Notes: generated by a model from the letters alone, not told the origin. Shown: positions 14,023 to 27,922, counted from the first letter of the stretch. The stretch: DNA of 64,000 nt from Megalonaias nervosa (GCA_016617855.1 JAECUM010009862.1:1-64000); one strand, 5' to 3'. A program made the numbers and translations.

Positions 14023-15268
14023 GGCAGGGAAGCACTTTATTATCAATATTAGCTACCCAGGCAAAATAATTTATTTATTTATCAATGTTAGAGACCTAGG
14101 CAAAATAATTTATTTATTTATCAATGTTAGAGACCCAGGCAAAATAACTATTTAAAAAAAAAAATATTATATATTATAATAAAAATGTCACAAATAAAAC
14201 CAAAAAAAAAAAAACAGAAATAAAACTCCGACTGGTGCCTTTGTGAATTCGATGTTCCTTATAAAAACGTGAAATGTTTTGGAGGTGATACAAAATATCT
14301 TTCAGAAGATTATATAATAGCTCCATGGAAAGACTGTTACGGAATTAACAATATAAAAGTGTTACGATTTAAATGTAAATCTTATTTAAAATATATTCTA
14401 AGCCAGTAATTCACGTAACTCTTTTCTCGCTTTCCACGGGAGGTTGAAATGAATCTATCATTCAAATTTTTTATTCTGAAACAGATCCAAAATGATCCAT
14501 CAGATGTTGTAATCCAATTTTACCGGAATAATTTCCAAGTGCAGTAGCTGATTTGTCTTTTACTATTGTCGAAATTATAATTTTCTAACATTTCTACAGA
14601 TCTTGAAAAACTTTCGGCACATCTCTGTCAAAACCAAATGGCATTTTTTATTTAATTCTATTGTGAGGATTTGTTTCTTTTTCTCTGGAAGATTGTTTAT
14701 CACATGTGTATAAACATCTGTAAATGAATCTGTTATCCAATCGTTTATTTGATCTTGGTCCACTTCAGTTTCCATTAATCCAGTAACAACCATCAGAAGA
14801 TTGGAAATAATTGTTTTAACCAATGTTTCTAGGATAAACTCCAAGACTATCAGCTGCTAGATTTATTGAATCAAGTTCAATAATTTGTTTTTTGCTTAAA
14901 TTAAATCGTAACACTTTTATATTGTTAATTCCGTAATAGTCTTTCCCTGGAGCTATTACATAATCTTCTGAAAGATATTTTGTATCACCTCCAAAACATT
15001 TCACGTTTTTATAAGGAACCTCGAATTCACAAACCACCAGTCGGAGTTTTTTTTCTGGTTTTTTGGGGTTTTATTTGTGACATTTTTTATTATAATATAT
15101 AATATTTTTTTTCAAATAGTTATTTTGTCTGGGTCTCTAACATTGATAAATAAATTAATTATTTTGCCTAGGTCTCTAACATTGATAAATAAATTAATTA
15201 TTTTGCCTGGGTATCTAACATTGATAAATAAAGTGCTTCCCTGCCAGCAGTAAAGGAAAATAAGGGTT
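14001..15268. mobile_element. Palindromic element with long inverted terminal repeats
   Basis: Arms of about 370 bp (14001-14372 and about 14899-15268) are inverted copies of each other around a core of about 526 bp. Each arm starts with an AAGGAAAATAAGG-type end, then CTGGCAGGGAAGCACTTTAT, then tandem subunits of about 40 bp with the core ACATTGATAAATAAATTAAT, then an A/T run and a coding-like segment. The architecture is that of a fold-back or long-TIR DNA transposon. No transposase was recognised and the superfamily is unknown. Confidence 0.75.
14575..15037 (-). pseudogene. Broken ORF inside the palindromic element
   Basis: On the minus strand a 73-residue frame (15037-14816, start MVCEFEVPYKNVKCFGGDTK) overlaps an 89-residue frame (14844-14575), as though one frameshift divides a single protein. 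The first part lies in the right arm and has an inverted, slightly diverged copy in the left arm (about 14236-14372). It is rich in Lys, Ile and Asn. No domain was recognised and it may not be functional. Confidence 0.4.
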
Positions 15269-17857
15269 ATATAAGATTTATATTTTCACTGACATTTTCG
15301 CAAGTTTATAAGGTAAACTATTAAGAACATGATTTGCTTGTTATGCCATTACAACTTAGTTTAATTTTGATCAACTTATTTTATGGTGACATACTTTCCA
15401 TTACTTTTTCCCTTTGTTTATCGTTAGGTATAGCTCCTTCTTATGCTATCTACCAGATGTGCGTCAATACAGCAATGGTTTCAATCTTCTAACGGCCAGA
15501 ATAAATTTAGTCCCTATTAGCTATGAATCCTCAAAAATTAAATCACAAAAAAGACAGCATAAATTATACACATGGAGACTGAGAAGTGCTTGGGTCGGTT
15601 CCCCGTCTCTTGCTAAGGCACTTTACTTCGTTTATGTCACCACAATTGTACCATTTGTGTGGTGATGTGCCATTAAACACGAATCAATTAATCGAATGTT
15701 AGCTGTCCCTGGGAAGATAGCTTTCATATACTCAAACCGAATCACGGATGTCCAATATCAGGTGTAAAACTATAAGATGCTGCATTAGTCCTGCGATCAA
15801 TTCTTTGTAATAGATTTTCATTATTTTAATTGATATTTACCGGTGTATCTAACACAGAGTGCGGATAAGGCCCATATATAAGTTTCGCAACCTCTAAATC
15901 TCTTTGATTATGATATCTAATTATATCTCATTTAACTACATACTTCGATATGGTAATATAAGAAATCAAAAACTGACAGAGTAATGGACAAGGTACGAAA
16001 CGTGCTGATTTTGGACCACAAATTAGCGATAAATTAAATTGTTTGTAAGAGTATTGATTATGGTTATTCCATATCCGCAATATATGAGCTGCACCATACG
16101 CACACACGATATAATGAAACAATGTGAAATTATTAGTTAATTTTGTTTCTAAATAGGCCTGTGTTCAATCAAAAACTCAAATTTTGCCAGATTTCTCTCT
16201 CTTTGAAGTCCTCAAAAACTAACAGCGCATTCAAAAGCATTCAAAAGCACATTTGATTTTTTGTAAGAATATACTCTTTGTCACTATCTAACAATGAAAA
16301 TTTTAGACATACTCTCGTTGGCTCTCATGAGCAGAGAAATGAAGGGAAATGCGTAATTTACACCAGCTGTCCTTTTCGTCGCCATACAAATTTAAAGTTA
16401 CACTTCAAAGTAACACAAAATGCCATTTTATGCCTCTCTGAACAAAATTGACGTTCAAATGTCGATTTCTATTAGTATGGTGATTGTATTTTTTGTTTTC
16501 TCTTTCTGTTTTAGATGCAATTTTAGGTATTCTTTAGCGAAAATAATAACTGGAATATTTGGAGGAGAAGCAGCTAAATATAGAAGAGGCGCATTGAAGA
16601 ATGATGTTCACGTCAATATAAAAGAAGCAGACAAATATAAAATTTTAACTAAAATGGTTTGTTGAAACGGGATAATGGTAAAAATAAAATCTCCGTGTAT
16701 TTTGTCATTACCGCTTCATTAAGTTGCATTATTATTTATATTCTAATCTTATATGATTTCAAATATATTTGCATTCAGGCAAACAGGATCATATGATTAA
16801 AAGTGTGAAGCACACCCATATATTAAAGTTATGAAATAAGCACTGAATCCAGTAAACAAATATTCATTAGTATCGTTGTTCATTTGATTCAATTTTATAA
16901 ATTATGTAAATCCTTTGCTTTAAATTATCGTCCATAGACGGGATTTAAAATAAACCTTGCATACTCAGAGGTTACAGTCACATTATTACACAAACTATTT
17001 ATTGCATGAGTCTTCAAAGAAATATTTATTTTGGAAAAGAGTTATTGTACAATTTGCTTACTTTTAAGTCTGTCTTTTTGGGGTTTTTTTTTTTCATATG
17101 GAAAGAAAACAAAAAGCAGATAATCAAAGGTTTGTTTGTATATATTAATCTAAGGAGCTACTCAGGTGACTTTATCAGGCTATTTTTTATCTGTCCTAAG
17201 GTTTGAATTAGGAATTTGAAAATAACTGTAGAAGTGTTTTTGTTCTTTAAAAATGCTGCAATTTCTACTGGTGGCCTACTAATTAATATCGTCAAAAAAT
17301 GCCGGGGTGGATGTGGTGGGTGAATGGGATTTTGACAGCATAGACATTAATGGCTGTATCATGCCGAGGACATGGAAGCTAAATGCCGAGCTGTGGCTTG
17401 ACACCCTCGACCCTAAGATCACGAATCCGACCTTCTACCAACTAAACAACCATGTCCACACGCCTGCCCACCTCACCCACCCAAAAATATATAATTTTGG
17501 GTCCCAAAGTCATAAAGTGGTGGCACACGTCTCATGTAAATTAAATTTTAAAACATTATTTTGGCATTTATCATAAGACCTCTCAACTGCAACAAATAGA
17601 TGGCAATACAAACCTAACTGATCAAAGCGAGTTGTCACATGAAACTTGTGCGACCTTGATGAAATAATGGTGGGATGAAGAATGGGTGGGGTACAACGGA
17701 ATAATAATTTGTAATATGCTTTATCTTTATTTCCTTCCCATCATACTGGAGGCCCATATCATATAAAATAAGAAACTGGTGCCTGTCCAATCATCGTCTT
17801 CACAATTAATAATTCAAAATTGATACCCTCGATCTGTAACAGATTGTACAGCTAATT

Positions 17858-17860
<3 letters not shown>
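15269..17860. other. No recognised gene
   Basis: Short ORFs at 15414-15665, 16420-16665 and 17307-17576 have no recognisable domain. The 16420 frame has a hydrophobic stretch followed by basic residues and sits near an AG acceptor (TTCTGTTTTAG), so an unknown exon cannot be excluded. Confidence 0.4.

Positions 17861-17918
<58 letters not shown>
17861..17918. repeat. (TC)n microsatellite
   Basis: 58 bp of uninterrupted TC repeats. Confidence 0.97.
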
Positions 17919-17923
<5 letters not shown>

Positions 17924-19760
17924 AAACTAAAACTGTTTTTAATTTTGCGACAATTGATCAATATAAGATTTAATTTATCGAACTGGTAATAACATCAAGT
18001 AGATGTGAGCTTTCACCCGCCGATACGTACATGATAATGCTTTGATTACTGATTTTCTGAACATTTGATTTTGATTATTAATTATAAACTGTAGCAACCT
18101 ACTGCTATTGCTACTACACAACAGATCTGCGCGGCTTTTGAGTGTTTGTTTATGGTAAAGACAACCGATTGTTTATCTGGGGCAACCAAGTGAACAAGTC
18201 GATACGATTAGTCTTTGCTAAACATAAATATAAGTATAACTGTTTGAACGAAAACGAATATAGGTGTTAGAGGTAATCAGATGTACTCAGCGTCAATATA
18301 TACATCACTTAGACAATTGTTTTCAAAACAAAAAGATTTATTTCTACATATTATCATTGACTATGAGGCATACTATGTGCAAATGCAGAATTTTAGATCT
18401 ATCTCTTTCGGCAGTCAGCGCCAAATGGGCATGTTAGCCATATTGTCTATAATCCAAGAAAATAGTTTCCACAACAGAGAACACACCAGTGGCTTTTAAT
18501 AGTCGATTTTCTTTTTTAAAAGCTATCCTGGATAAGAACGAAATACTCATTTTGGGAAGAGAGAAGGGCCTCTTTTATCTACATGAGTTTCACAGGAATC
18601 TGATTGGGGGAAAAAAACGGCCCTTATCAAAACCTTATCCTATGCTTAATTGTTGTATTGAAATCTAATGCTGATGTGAACAAGTAATATCAAAATGAAC
18701 TTCAGCTTATGACCTCGGTTCGAATGGATTTTCAACAGCCACGTAATCCCTGCCCAATGTCATGAATGTATGCGTAACAATATCACCTGTCAAAGAAATT
18801 GGTCTCACTCGATAATTACAATTTGTATTAATCATATCAGATTGGAACCATTCCTAATTGTAATAGGCAAGAATGTACACGCACGATTATCCCATCTCAG
18901 GGATGTATTATTATCATATCAATTATTAGTTATTGCACCTACGCTCCATAGATAACCATGTGCCGGGAACGTTTCCAATCATTATACAGTTCAGCTTATC
19001 AGGAGATTCAATTATTCAATCATCTTCCATGCTCCCTATAGACAAAATATATGCATATTTGTATTACTCTACAAAGGTAGGTTCCATGGCGTGTTGTGGT
19101 GTAAGACACGAAAAATAGTATTACATTTGTATACATCAAGTCGTGCAAATACTCTTTTACGTAACATATACCTGATTTAAATAAAAAATTATCAATACAA
19201 GATGTTACCTTCCAAATTCAATAAAAGCAATGGGAATGAAATATTTCCAAAACTTACAATATCAAAAAGTGGGGACAAAATATTTTCTAAGTTTGTAAAA
19301 TTTAAAATCTTGAGGAAAAATATCTTCTAAACGTGTATTATTTAAAATCGTCACCCAAAGATGAGAAGCACTAGTATGATCTTCTTTCCAGAATTTAGTC
19401 TTGTATAACACTGGCCTGCAATGTTTTGGAAATCGTCTGCTTCAGAGATAAAATGTATTATTTATTATTGATTTTGATGTGCTGAATTCAAATACGACAA
19501 TAAAAACAACTAATTAGCTAATGTTTCCAATATATTTAAGTTTTTAGATTTTACGCCAATGTATATTGTGAAGTAGAGTTTTAATCATAAATTGTAAACA
19601 TGGGTTTCTTCATGTGTTTATGGTTGCTTTACATGATAATATTTCACCTGTACTCTTTACGTAACACTTTAAAAAAGAGCAAAAGGGTCATATAAATAAA
19701 ATGTATTACGAAACAAAAGGCAAAAAACTATTATGCGTATATAAGTGCATAGTTTAGTCC
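17919..19760. other. No recognised gene
   Basis: AT-rich DNA; only short ORFs without domain features were seen (18281, 18770, 18933). Confidence 0.5.
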
Positions 19761-20520
19761 TTATTCAGTGTCTTCTCGGCGTTTCTTGGCTTGTCTCTTG
19801 TATTCATTAAATGGAGCATCTCTCGTCACTGTCCAGCAATAGTCTGCAAGCACTGATGGACTCCATTTGCCCTGATAGCGTTTCTCCATTGTTGCAATGT
19901 CCTGGAGAAATCGCTTGCCGTGCTTGTCGCTCACTTTCCCGCAGGTCGGTGGAAAAAAATCTAGATGAGAGTGCAAAAAAAAAAAAATGTATCTTTAGTG
20001 ACATGTTGCAACCAAGGCTTTTATATGCCTTGAATAGGTTTTCCACCAAGTCCCTGTCTTGTTGTTTCCGAGAAATTTGTTGCCACTAACAGAAACACCT
20101 TCCATGCCATCTTTCCCTTGCAACTCCGTGCACGTTCAAATGCATCATCTCGAAGAAGTTCACGAATCGGAGGACCAACAAAGACACCTTCCTTTATCTT
20201 TGCTTCACTTAACCTTAGAAAGTTTCCACGTGGGTACTTGAAAACTGCTTGTGTTTTGTAAATGGCCTTGACAAAGTTTTTCATCAGACCCAGCTTGATG
20301 TGCAAGGGTGGTAACAAAATCTTCCTTGATTCAACAAGTGTTGGATGCTGAAGACCTATCCTCCCAGGCTCCAATGACTGTTGGAGTGGTCAATCTCTCT
20401 TGATGTAGTGAGAATATCTCGTACGACTATCCCATCCGCAGAAAAAACAGCAGTACTTTGTGTATCCCGTCTGCAGACCAAGCAAGAGAACACGAACCTT
20501 TCCAAATTGAATGTGCAGTT
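19761..20520 (-). pseudogene. Decayed copy of a widespread repetitive uncharacterised protein
   Basis: Read on the minus strand, three frames join into one colinear protein. First comes a Cys-containing segment with GYTKYCCFFCGWDSR (about 20490-20400), followed by a stop. Then comes a 117-residue frame with ILLPPLHIKLGLMKNFVKA and LSEAKIKEGVFVGPPIREL (20374-20021). After a shift comes NLFKAYKSLGCNMSLKIHF, and after a second shift at a poly-A run (about 19976-19988) comes HSHLDFFP and TMEKRYQGKWSPSVLADY (19976-19761). These motifs match, from memory, a multi-copy protein of unknown function common in arthropod and other invertebrate genomes, possibly transposon-borne. It is a dead copy here. 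Confidence 0.7.
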
Positions 20521-23500
20521 TTAGACAAGTAACAGACGATGTATTTCCTTAGGAAAGTATTTAACTTGTCCAGCACTATCAGACAAATAATTGTTAAATA
20601 TATGCAGCCTGATTAATAACCACCGATCCCTCAGTATAGATAATGCATGTACGATAGCCATTGTCCACGCTAACTTGTCTGGACCTAACAGTGTGGTGAG
20701 AGAATTGTATATATCACTGTGGTGGTGCAGATCGGTGGCAGCTGTTCTGTAATGCTTTCTGATTTGGTTATGGTATTATGGTTAACCATCCACTGTCTGG
20801 GAATATGAAAGAATATTTCAGTTACCTTAAGAGCTTGACATACTTGTATGAGATGTGGTGACAAATGTCAATGCATAAGAATCACATAGGATGGTAAAGA
20901 GTTGGGGTCGAGTGGCCAGCGTTTCCTACAAACTATTTACACTGCAGATTATGTTTTGTATCTTCTGCAGCATCTGTGCTTTCTTCTATTGAATATTATG
21001 ATTCTGAATTATTGCAACAATGAAAAGACACCAAGACATACCGAAAAGTCATACACTATGTTAATAACTGACATCACTTATTATAATTTGTTTTGGCAAT
21101 GTGCTACTCATGATCCTCAAGTCACAAATAAAAATAATTATTAATATTTATTGTTTTTCATTATTCATATTAATATTGTTTCTTCCTGGTATTACTATTA
21201 TCATAATTATTATTAGCAGCAGTACTAGAAGTAGTAATAGGAGTAGTAGTATTAATAGTAGTTGTAGTAGTAATATTGAAAAGCTACACTGACCTTTCGT
21301 ATATAACGCAATCTTGCCCAGGCATTCATCAATGCTTCTACTTGAAATGAACATGCATATCTTTGAAACTCTGGAAGTAAGATCAAGTTAGAGTAATGTC
21401 TGGAACATAAGCAAATAGATTAAGTAACCATCAGAAGTTTCCAAACTTCAAAATTTCAATAGACTTCTATGACAATTATTGAGATGCTTAACATTTTCCA
21501 TACTAAAAAAATTGTATCGATGTTTCAATGCAAATGTTATCGTGTTCTCAGAAAATGAACTTATTTTGTAAAATTTGTTTCATCTTACATCGATCACGAT
21601 TAATCAGAGCATTTGTTATTATTTTAAAAGTGTATAAATTTGTATTTGTAGGGGGTATCTTATGAACAAAACTATGAGATTATATTGTATTTGTTGTGGC
21701 TGCTGATATGGCTGTACCTTAACTACAAGTTACTATAATTTGCATGGTATAAGGTCATACTGTAAATGCAATGTTTCAAGTTACAAGTTCCTATGAAAAT
21801 CGCCATTTGACTTCAAAGTTGCTGACTACGAAATCTGCAGTAATGCACCTCAATTTATTTATTACCAATGAGAATAGTTTACTCATTGGTCCAACCTATG
21901 CAACTATGACTATGGCTTTGTAAATACGCAAGTACGTGATCATAATTGTGCTTTTATTCCGATAAATCAAAGAGTGCGGTAAAATAAACCAATGAAGGAA
22001 CTCAATATATCAGCTGTCATCTGATAATCCAGCCAATGCTATACCACGTTATACAGATTTCTCTCCAACATTGGTTCAACATGGCTACATCACGTAGGAT
22101 CAAAGTCATTATACTCTCACTGACCCTCTGTTGAGATAGCATGACGTGCCGACATTGGCCCGACGGATCCTGTTAAAAGTTTGGTGTTGGGCTGGTGTTG
22201 GGTCCACAATACCCAACAGAGTGTTAAAGATCACAACTACGTTGAACACACTTTATTTAGCCACGTGGACCAACGTTATAATTAATCATTCCCGTTTGAG
22301 AGCAAGCACCACCCAACTAGCACCCGAACCACAATCAGTGGTTCATGACTTAAACGGCGTTACATTCATGATCTCTCATTGTGGTATAAATTCAATTTAG
22401 TCCGAAATAGAAATATCTTTTTAAATGATATCTTGTTCATCCCTCCTAGGAACCAGATGGGAGTTTACCTACGATCAATCACTGTATCAAGTTTAGTATT
22501 CAAAAGAAAAATAAAATAAAATCTCATCCTGCGGTTTAGTGAAAAATGAAACTACGAACAAACGAAGAGACCAACGGAGATTTTCATAATACTTAAGACA
22601 CTAACAGTCATATAAAAGCCACACAACATTCGTAGATTCTTGTGAGTGTGTATTCACATATATGTATGTACATTAGTCAAGTATTTAATTTACATGGAAC
22701 AATTTAAATATTTATAAGTCCTACCCTATTCCAGTCAAGAATGATATTGAGTAAAACGCATAATGAAATTCAGTACAATGCGTTTGCATTTACCTTGCGT
22801 CAGAAAATTAGTTTTTGGACTTGAAAATGCAGAACAGAATGATGGATGAAAATACTGCATAAAAGACATTCCATAATTATGCATACTTGTTTCTAATCAC
22901 TAGTCTAATTTTTCTAATTGTCCAAACTCTGTGATTAAATAAAGTTCTAAATGTCTGCACTTTCCACCTTGAACCATTATTTGCACGACATCCGAATTCA
23001 ATACATTTTGTTCATATCTATAAAAACTATAGTCTAATACCATTATTGAATCAGCGAACTCACAATTTCACTCTTGTTTCATACCATCTTAGAAGATGCT
23101 GATAATTACGATGATCTTCAGCATCATCGTCATCATCGTCATCGTAGGATCATGATGATGACGTTGACAACAATCCAAAGAATACATTGATGTCGTTTAC
23201 TAGTTGTAAATAATAGCCAGTGTTTTACTTTGCTTATTGCAAACGTACAAAAGTATATCACCCTTTAGACTGTTAGAATATGAACACCTGGCACATCAGC
23301 ACTTTTGAGAATGGAATTCATTCGGAGCACCACTATAATTCAGTCGGTATGCTCTATACTTTTAGACTTGTGACCAAACTTTTAGGTCTTTTGAGAATTT
23401 CATTCACAATACTGGAAGTTCGTTTTAAATTTTCTCTTTGTATTCTAAAGAAATAATGCATTTGTTGAATTTTTACTAAATGTGTTGGTTTTCGCTCTTT

Positions 23501-23524
23501 TCTATTACGGCGTCATGAACTTGC
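20521..23524. other. No recognised gene; trinucleotide-rich stretch
   Basis: Upstream remnants of the decayed minus-strand protein may reach to about 20620. (TTA)/(AGT)-type trinucleotides occupy about 21190-21275. A short inverted repeat (CCAATGAG...CTCATTGG) lies near 21868-21890. About 22120-22400 is GC-richer than its surroundings but has no recognised content. Confidence 0.45.
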
Positions 23525-26460
23525 TTGTCGTTCACAAAATATGTGTTTTCAGATTATTGGACTAAGTTCCCTTGCCACCTTTTAAATCTGCCTCTAGACA
23601 GTCTTTATTGGAAACTTGGCAAATCCTTCGTGATCAGGAAATTAAAAAATAAATGTATTGCAGATCAAGAGTCACAGCGGTTGCTACATATCGAAACTGT
23701 TGTTGAACTAGTGCTTGATCTTGACAAGGACGTTCTTCATATGACATATATTACAGAAGAATTTTCAGAGATGCATCAATACTTTGGTGCTACAAAACCG
23801 AATTTGATATTGATTGTCCTTCTTATTCATATTGGACATGGGTGGTGGCGCAGGTACGCAGTATCATTCATGATATCAGCATAAACGATACGCGGTCTCG
23901 TGGTATTATTAATCTGCTGCCCTCCTCTTGTAAACACTTTTTCTCAAAATAAAACTAATTAAGATGCCAGTATCACCGACGAGTGGACGATCAGATATAC
24001 AAATGAACCAATGCGCAAAAAATGCAAACGTGGTCACTCTGTTATTACTCTTACGTCGCGTTCCTCGCCATGGTTGCTGACGGGCATTGATGTTGTTTAC
24101 TACAACGATGCATATCCGGCTACCACGGTTCTCTATGGAATTCATTCGATGAATGAACCTAATCTTGATGCACTGGCCCCATTGAGAACTAGTACAATTA
24201 ATCGTGTTGTAGCACGTGTGACAGAACATTCTTCTGGCACAACACGTGGTAGTGGATTAACAGAGCATCGACACGCGACGGTATCTTCATGGAATGGTCC
24301 TGTGATGCGAGATGGTGCTAAACGCAAAGAAACTTCAGCGTAGGAACATGCCGTTAAATGACCAAGCATAATCACCATATTAACTTGTGAAGTTATTCAT
24401 TATTTTGGCAAATGCCTGTTATCAATCACCTCCTATTAAATCAACGACACCTATGATACAAGCGATATCACCAGTAATTATTTCGCGAATACATCTGTTG
24501 CTTCCAATTTTTCACTGAAAAAGCAACTGAAGGCCAACTCCAAAATATTTTCTGGAAACTATTAAGCGATTCTGCGTATATATGGGTATGGTGGGTTTAA
24601 AACACCCATTACTGCACGGACAACGTTGTAATTGTCGATATGGCTGCGTGCTGTCCTGAGTTTTCTCGGACGTAGAGAGCGCCAGCCATACTTTGAGCAA
24701 ATTTGTAAACCCACACATGACCTCGCGCGCAAATCAATCAACGGTCCTCTACATGACAATAATTTCAGTGGATTTGCCGAGAGTACTAATTGTGAGTTCC
24801 ATGAAGGTATTCATCCGGCTTTTCCACCGTGGTTTGATCGACATTTGAATGCTCCACGTGATAATGAAAATTCCATAAATTTGCGTGGATGGGCTCTAAC
24901 TGTTCTGCTACTTATTATGCTCGACGCGCGCATTTTAACAAGTTTATCAATGTCAGAAGCAATTATCACATACAAGCCACAGTAACAAGTCAGTCTTTCT
25001 GAGCCATCACCAGATGCGCAGCATATCGAAGTTTTAGACGCTAACGACCTCGGACCTATTCCTCACGGCCACACCAAGTTTTATGCATGGTTAAATTCTA
25101 CATAGACTCAGTAGCTCATTTTGTTCGACCTTCTAGTTCTCCGTGTGAATATAAATGTCCTACGATGACGTCATGACCCAATGTTTCAAGGAGACATTAT
25201 TGCATCTTTTTCGATTGCTTCGTGGGATTCAAATCGATCGCCTGAGAAAATGCATTGTTAAACACGACTGTAAAGTTTTTCTACCCAAATGCGATATCGT
25301 GCACTCGTTCCATCAACACAGATACGTATCCATGTATTGCAGAAACATATCCCGTGCTTTTTGATGACCGAATAATCGTTCGGAGAGTGTGCGATTAATT
25401 GTACAACAATTACTTGATCTTGATGATGGCCAGCGAATCTTTACTCGGTTGAATTCTTTCAACGCGGATATTTCTCCCATTAATTGTCGACTTGCATCAA
25501 GCTGCAGAAGATTTGGCCATGTTAGTGGTTCCCGCGCGTAGCGTTTTTTTTTTTTTATTTTTTTTTTTGTTTTTTTTTTGTTTTTCTTTTTTTGTATCGA
25601 CCGGCAACATTGACGACGGCGGCAAAAACTTCTTTATATGATGTACGTGGCGGCGTAAATCAAGTCACTGAAATAATTATAAACTAAAATGTGACTTTAA
25701 GCACCGATTCCAACGTGTGATTTAATCAATAGTGGATATATGGAATGCTTCTAAAATCAACATTGAAATAGGAGAAGGGGAACTAAATGAGGTTAATATC
25801 TCAAGTCTTTATTGGTTTTCACCATCTAGTGTGATTGAATGAAATATATTTATATCAGTAAATGCTAGAACGAAGTTTAAAAGGTTCGATAAATCTGACG
25901 AGAGTATATTTCTTAACACAAAACGAAACAGTAATGTTTCCTCCTGCATCGGTCGATGAATATCATTGTCTTGAACTTATATCCAAGTGAACATGAAGCA
26001 ATTAATAATGACTACCACGATAGGTCCCAAAAATATCGACGTGAGAAAATCAGTGACGCAGAGGCATAATTGCGTGCCGAGATCAGTAAAGTCAAAATCA
26101 TACTGCATCGGTACAAGCTTGTGAGTGGTAACGCCATCGCGACCACGTTGGGCTTGATATAACTGGAATAGCTACCTCGATGACTGTCGCCATTGGAGTT
26201 TGCATTGGTGCTATTTCGGCAGTGACGGGTACAATTACAGCCTGGGGATAAACAATTATCAATCCGACTTCGCACGTGGATAAATGGTAAAATTAAGATT
26301 ACGACAGATGCACAAAGTTGTCTGTGCATCGTTACTAAATTGTATTCCGATGACATTAATGACGTCGACATTACCGAGTAGGAATACAGTGCTGTGATGA
26401 CGAGCTGGATAACTTTAATGTGGTTAATACACAATGAAAACCACAAACAGCGACAAGGCC
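23525..26460 (+). pseudogene. GC-richer block of broken reading frames, unknown origin
   Basis: Plus-strand ORFs of 119, 110, 117 and 69 residues (23525-23884, 24011-24343, 24632-24985, 25155-25364) lie in a row, with microsatellites absent and visibly higher GC than the flanks. Around 26040-26440 the plus strand also reads as interrupted protein: a charged start (KYRREKISDAEA), then after a shift a Gly/Ala/Thr-rich hydrophobic segment (SMTVAIGVCIGAISAVTG), then DAQSCLCIVTKLYSDD. No family was recognised. A decayed large transposon or an endogenous viral insertion is possible. A long T-run with interruptions lies at about 25545-25598. Confidence 0.35.
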
Positions 26461-27922
26461 TTGATAAAAAAAAAAATGCATAATTTTCTCACGGTAATTA
26501 GGTCCCTCTTTTTGTTACCCTTTTTCATACTAGCACCACTACGACCCGCTTATAAATATACTGCAACGATCTTTAACAAGTTGGCTCACCTCCCTTGCTC
26601 GTTGTTGTAAAGTTTCTCTTTGTCCATGTTTTATATAAAATGTATATCTTTAAACAATTTACAACAGGAAATAACAGATCTCGGGTTGAGGTTATCTATG
26701 TTATGTCCTTGAGATTACAGATATGCTGCCATCTTAAAATGTTGTATATGATTATTTTACGACCAACAGAAATGTCACAAGGCATTATGCGTGCCTGGTA
26801 GTGTAATTATCAATCGATATATTCGTCAGAGTTGACTTTAAATTTATATATGCAACTCTAGCTAAACTTGACCGGCTCCTTAATAAAGAAAAAATATTCA
26901 TTTTTTCTCGCATGCTTTGTTTCTAACCTGACATCTCTCTCACGCGCCTGCGCTGTATGGCAAGAACCTAACCATCTCGGCTACAAATCTCACCATCTAT
27001 ATAGATATAATTAAGTGGCATATCAAACTTCAGTGCTTTGATTAAATTTTATTACAGCAGTGGTAGTAGTAGTAATATTGACAGAAGGAACCAATCATAT
27101 ATGCCTACAGAATCAAAGTAATAATTAAAATATTCAGTTGGCAATAATTTTTTGGGCGCATCAATGATGAATACAAGTAAAACTACAAATAATATTGTAA
27201 AATAATTGGTGATATTTGTATCATAGTGTTAGAAAGAAATACGTTCAGCTTTGAAAATCAAAAACACTTTTAGTAATAATGTTCTTTTCATGCGATGTTT
27301 AAACTTATATTTAGGAATTATTTGTGCAGTATTTGCTATAATAATAGTGCTAATGTTTACATTATATATTGCTTTTAAATGTTAAATAAGTTTATGTCAT
27401 GTTAAATGCCTGCCAAATATGAATTACCTATATTTCCTCGGTTAAGAAACTTCTAGTCATACAGTGATAAAGATTTATTGTGGAAGATTTATCATATCAT
27501 ATTAAAATAATAAAAATATATACTCTACTAACATGACACATTTATGATTTAGAGAATAACATCTTTATAATACAGAGAATCTGTCAATATAGTCTCGTGA
27601 TCATTTTTAATCTACCGGTTATAAAAGCTGGCATCTTGCATGTTACAGTATAGCTGTACCGCCTTTTTTAAGAACGAGAGTATCAGTGTCATAACCATGC
27701 AATTTACAGTGTACATTAGGCTGCACATAAATATTATTTATTTAGCATTGCACTCGCCGTTGACGACTTTATTTTTCCAAATTACACAAGTGTGCGTTGA
27801 CTGAACAAGGCTTGGTTTACATCTGTGAGCTATGAAAGGATTAAATAAACCTCAGCTTGTAGCTGTGCCAAATAAATATAGGTGGGGTACGACAGACTAT
27901 AGTTATTTATTCGCTTTTTAAG
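26461..27922. other. No recognised gene
   Basis: AT-rich, probably intron of the FN3 gene. The 26595-26801 ORF has no recognisable domain. Confidence 0.5.

Noticed and set aside
16420..16665. ORF with a hydrophobic segment followed by basic residues, possible transmembrane exon.
   Set aside because: Good acceptor-like site but no homologous feature, no matching donor phase, and no relation to the FN3 gene that can be shown.
17307..17576. 89-residue ORF in a GC-richer stretch, considered as a transposase fragment.
   Set aside because: No recognisable motif or terminal repeats.
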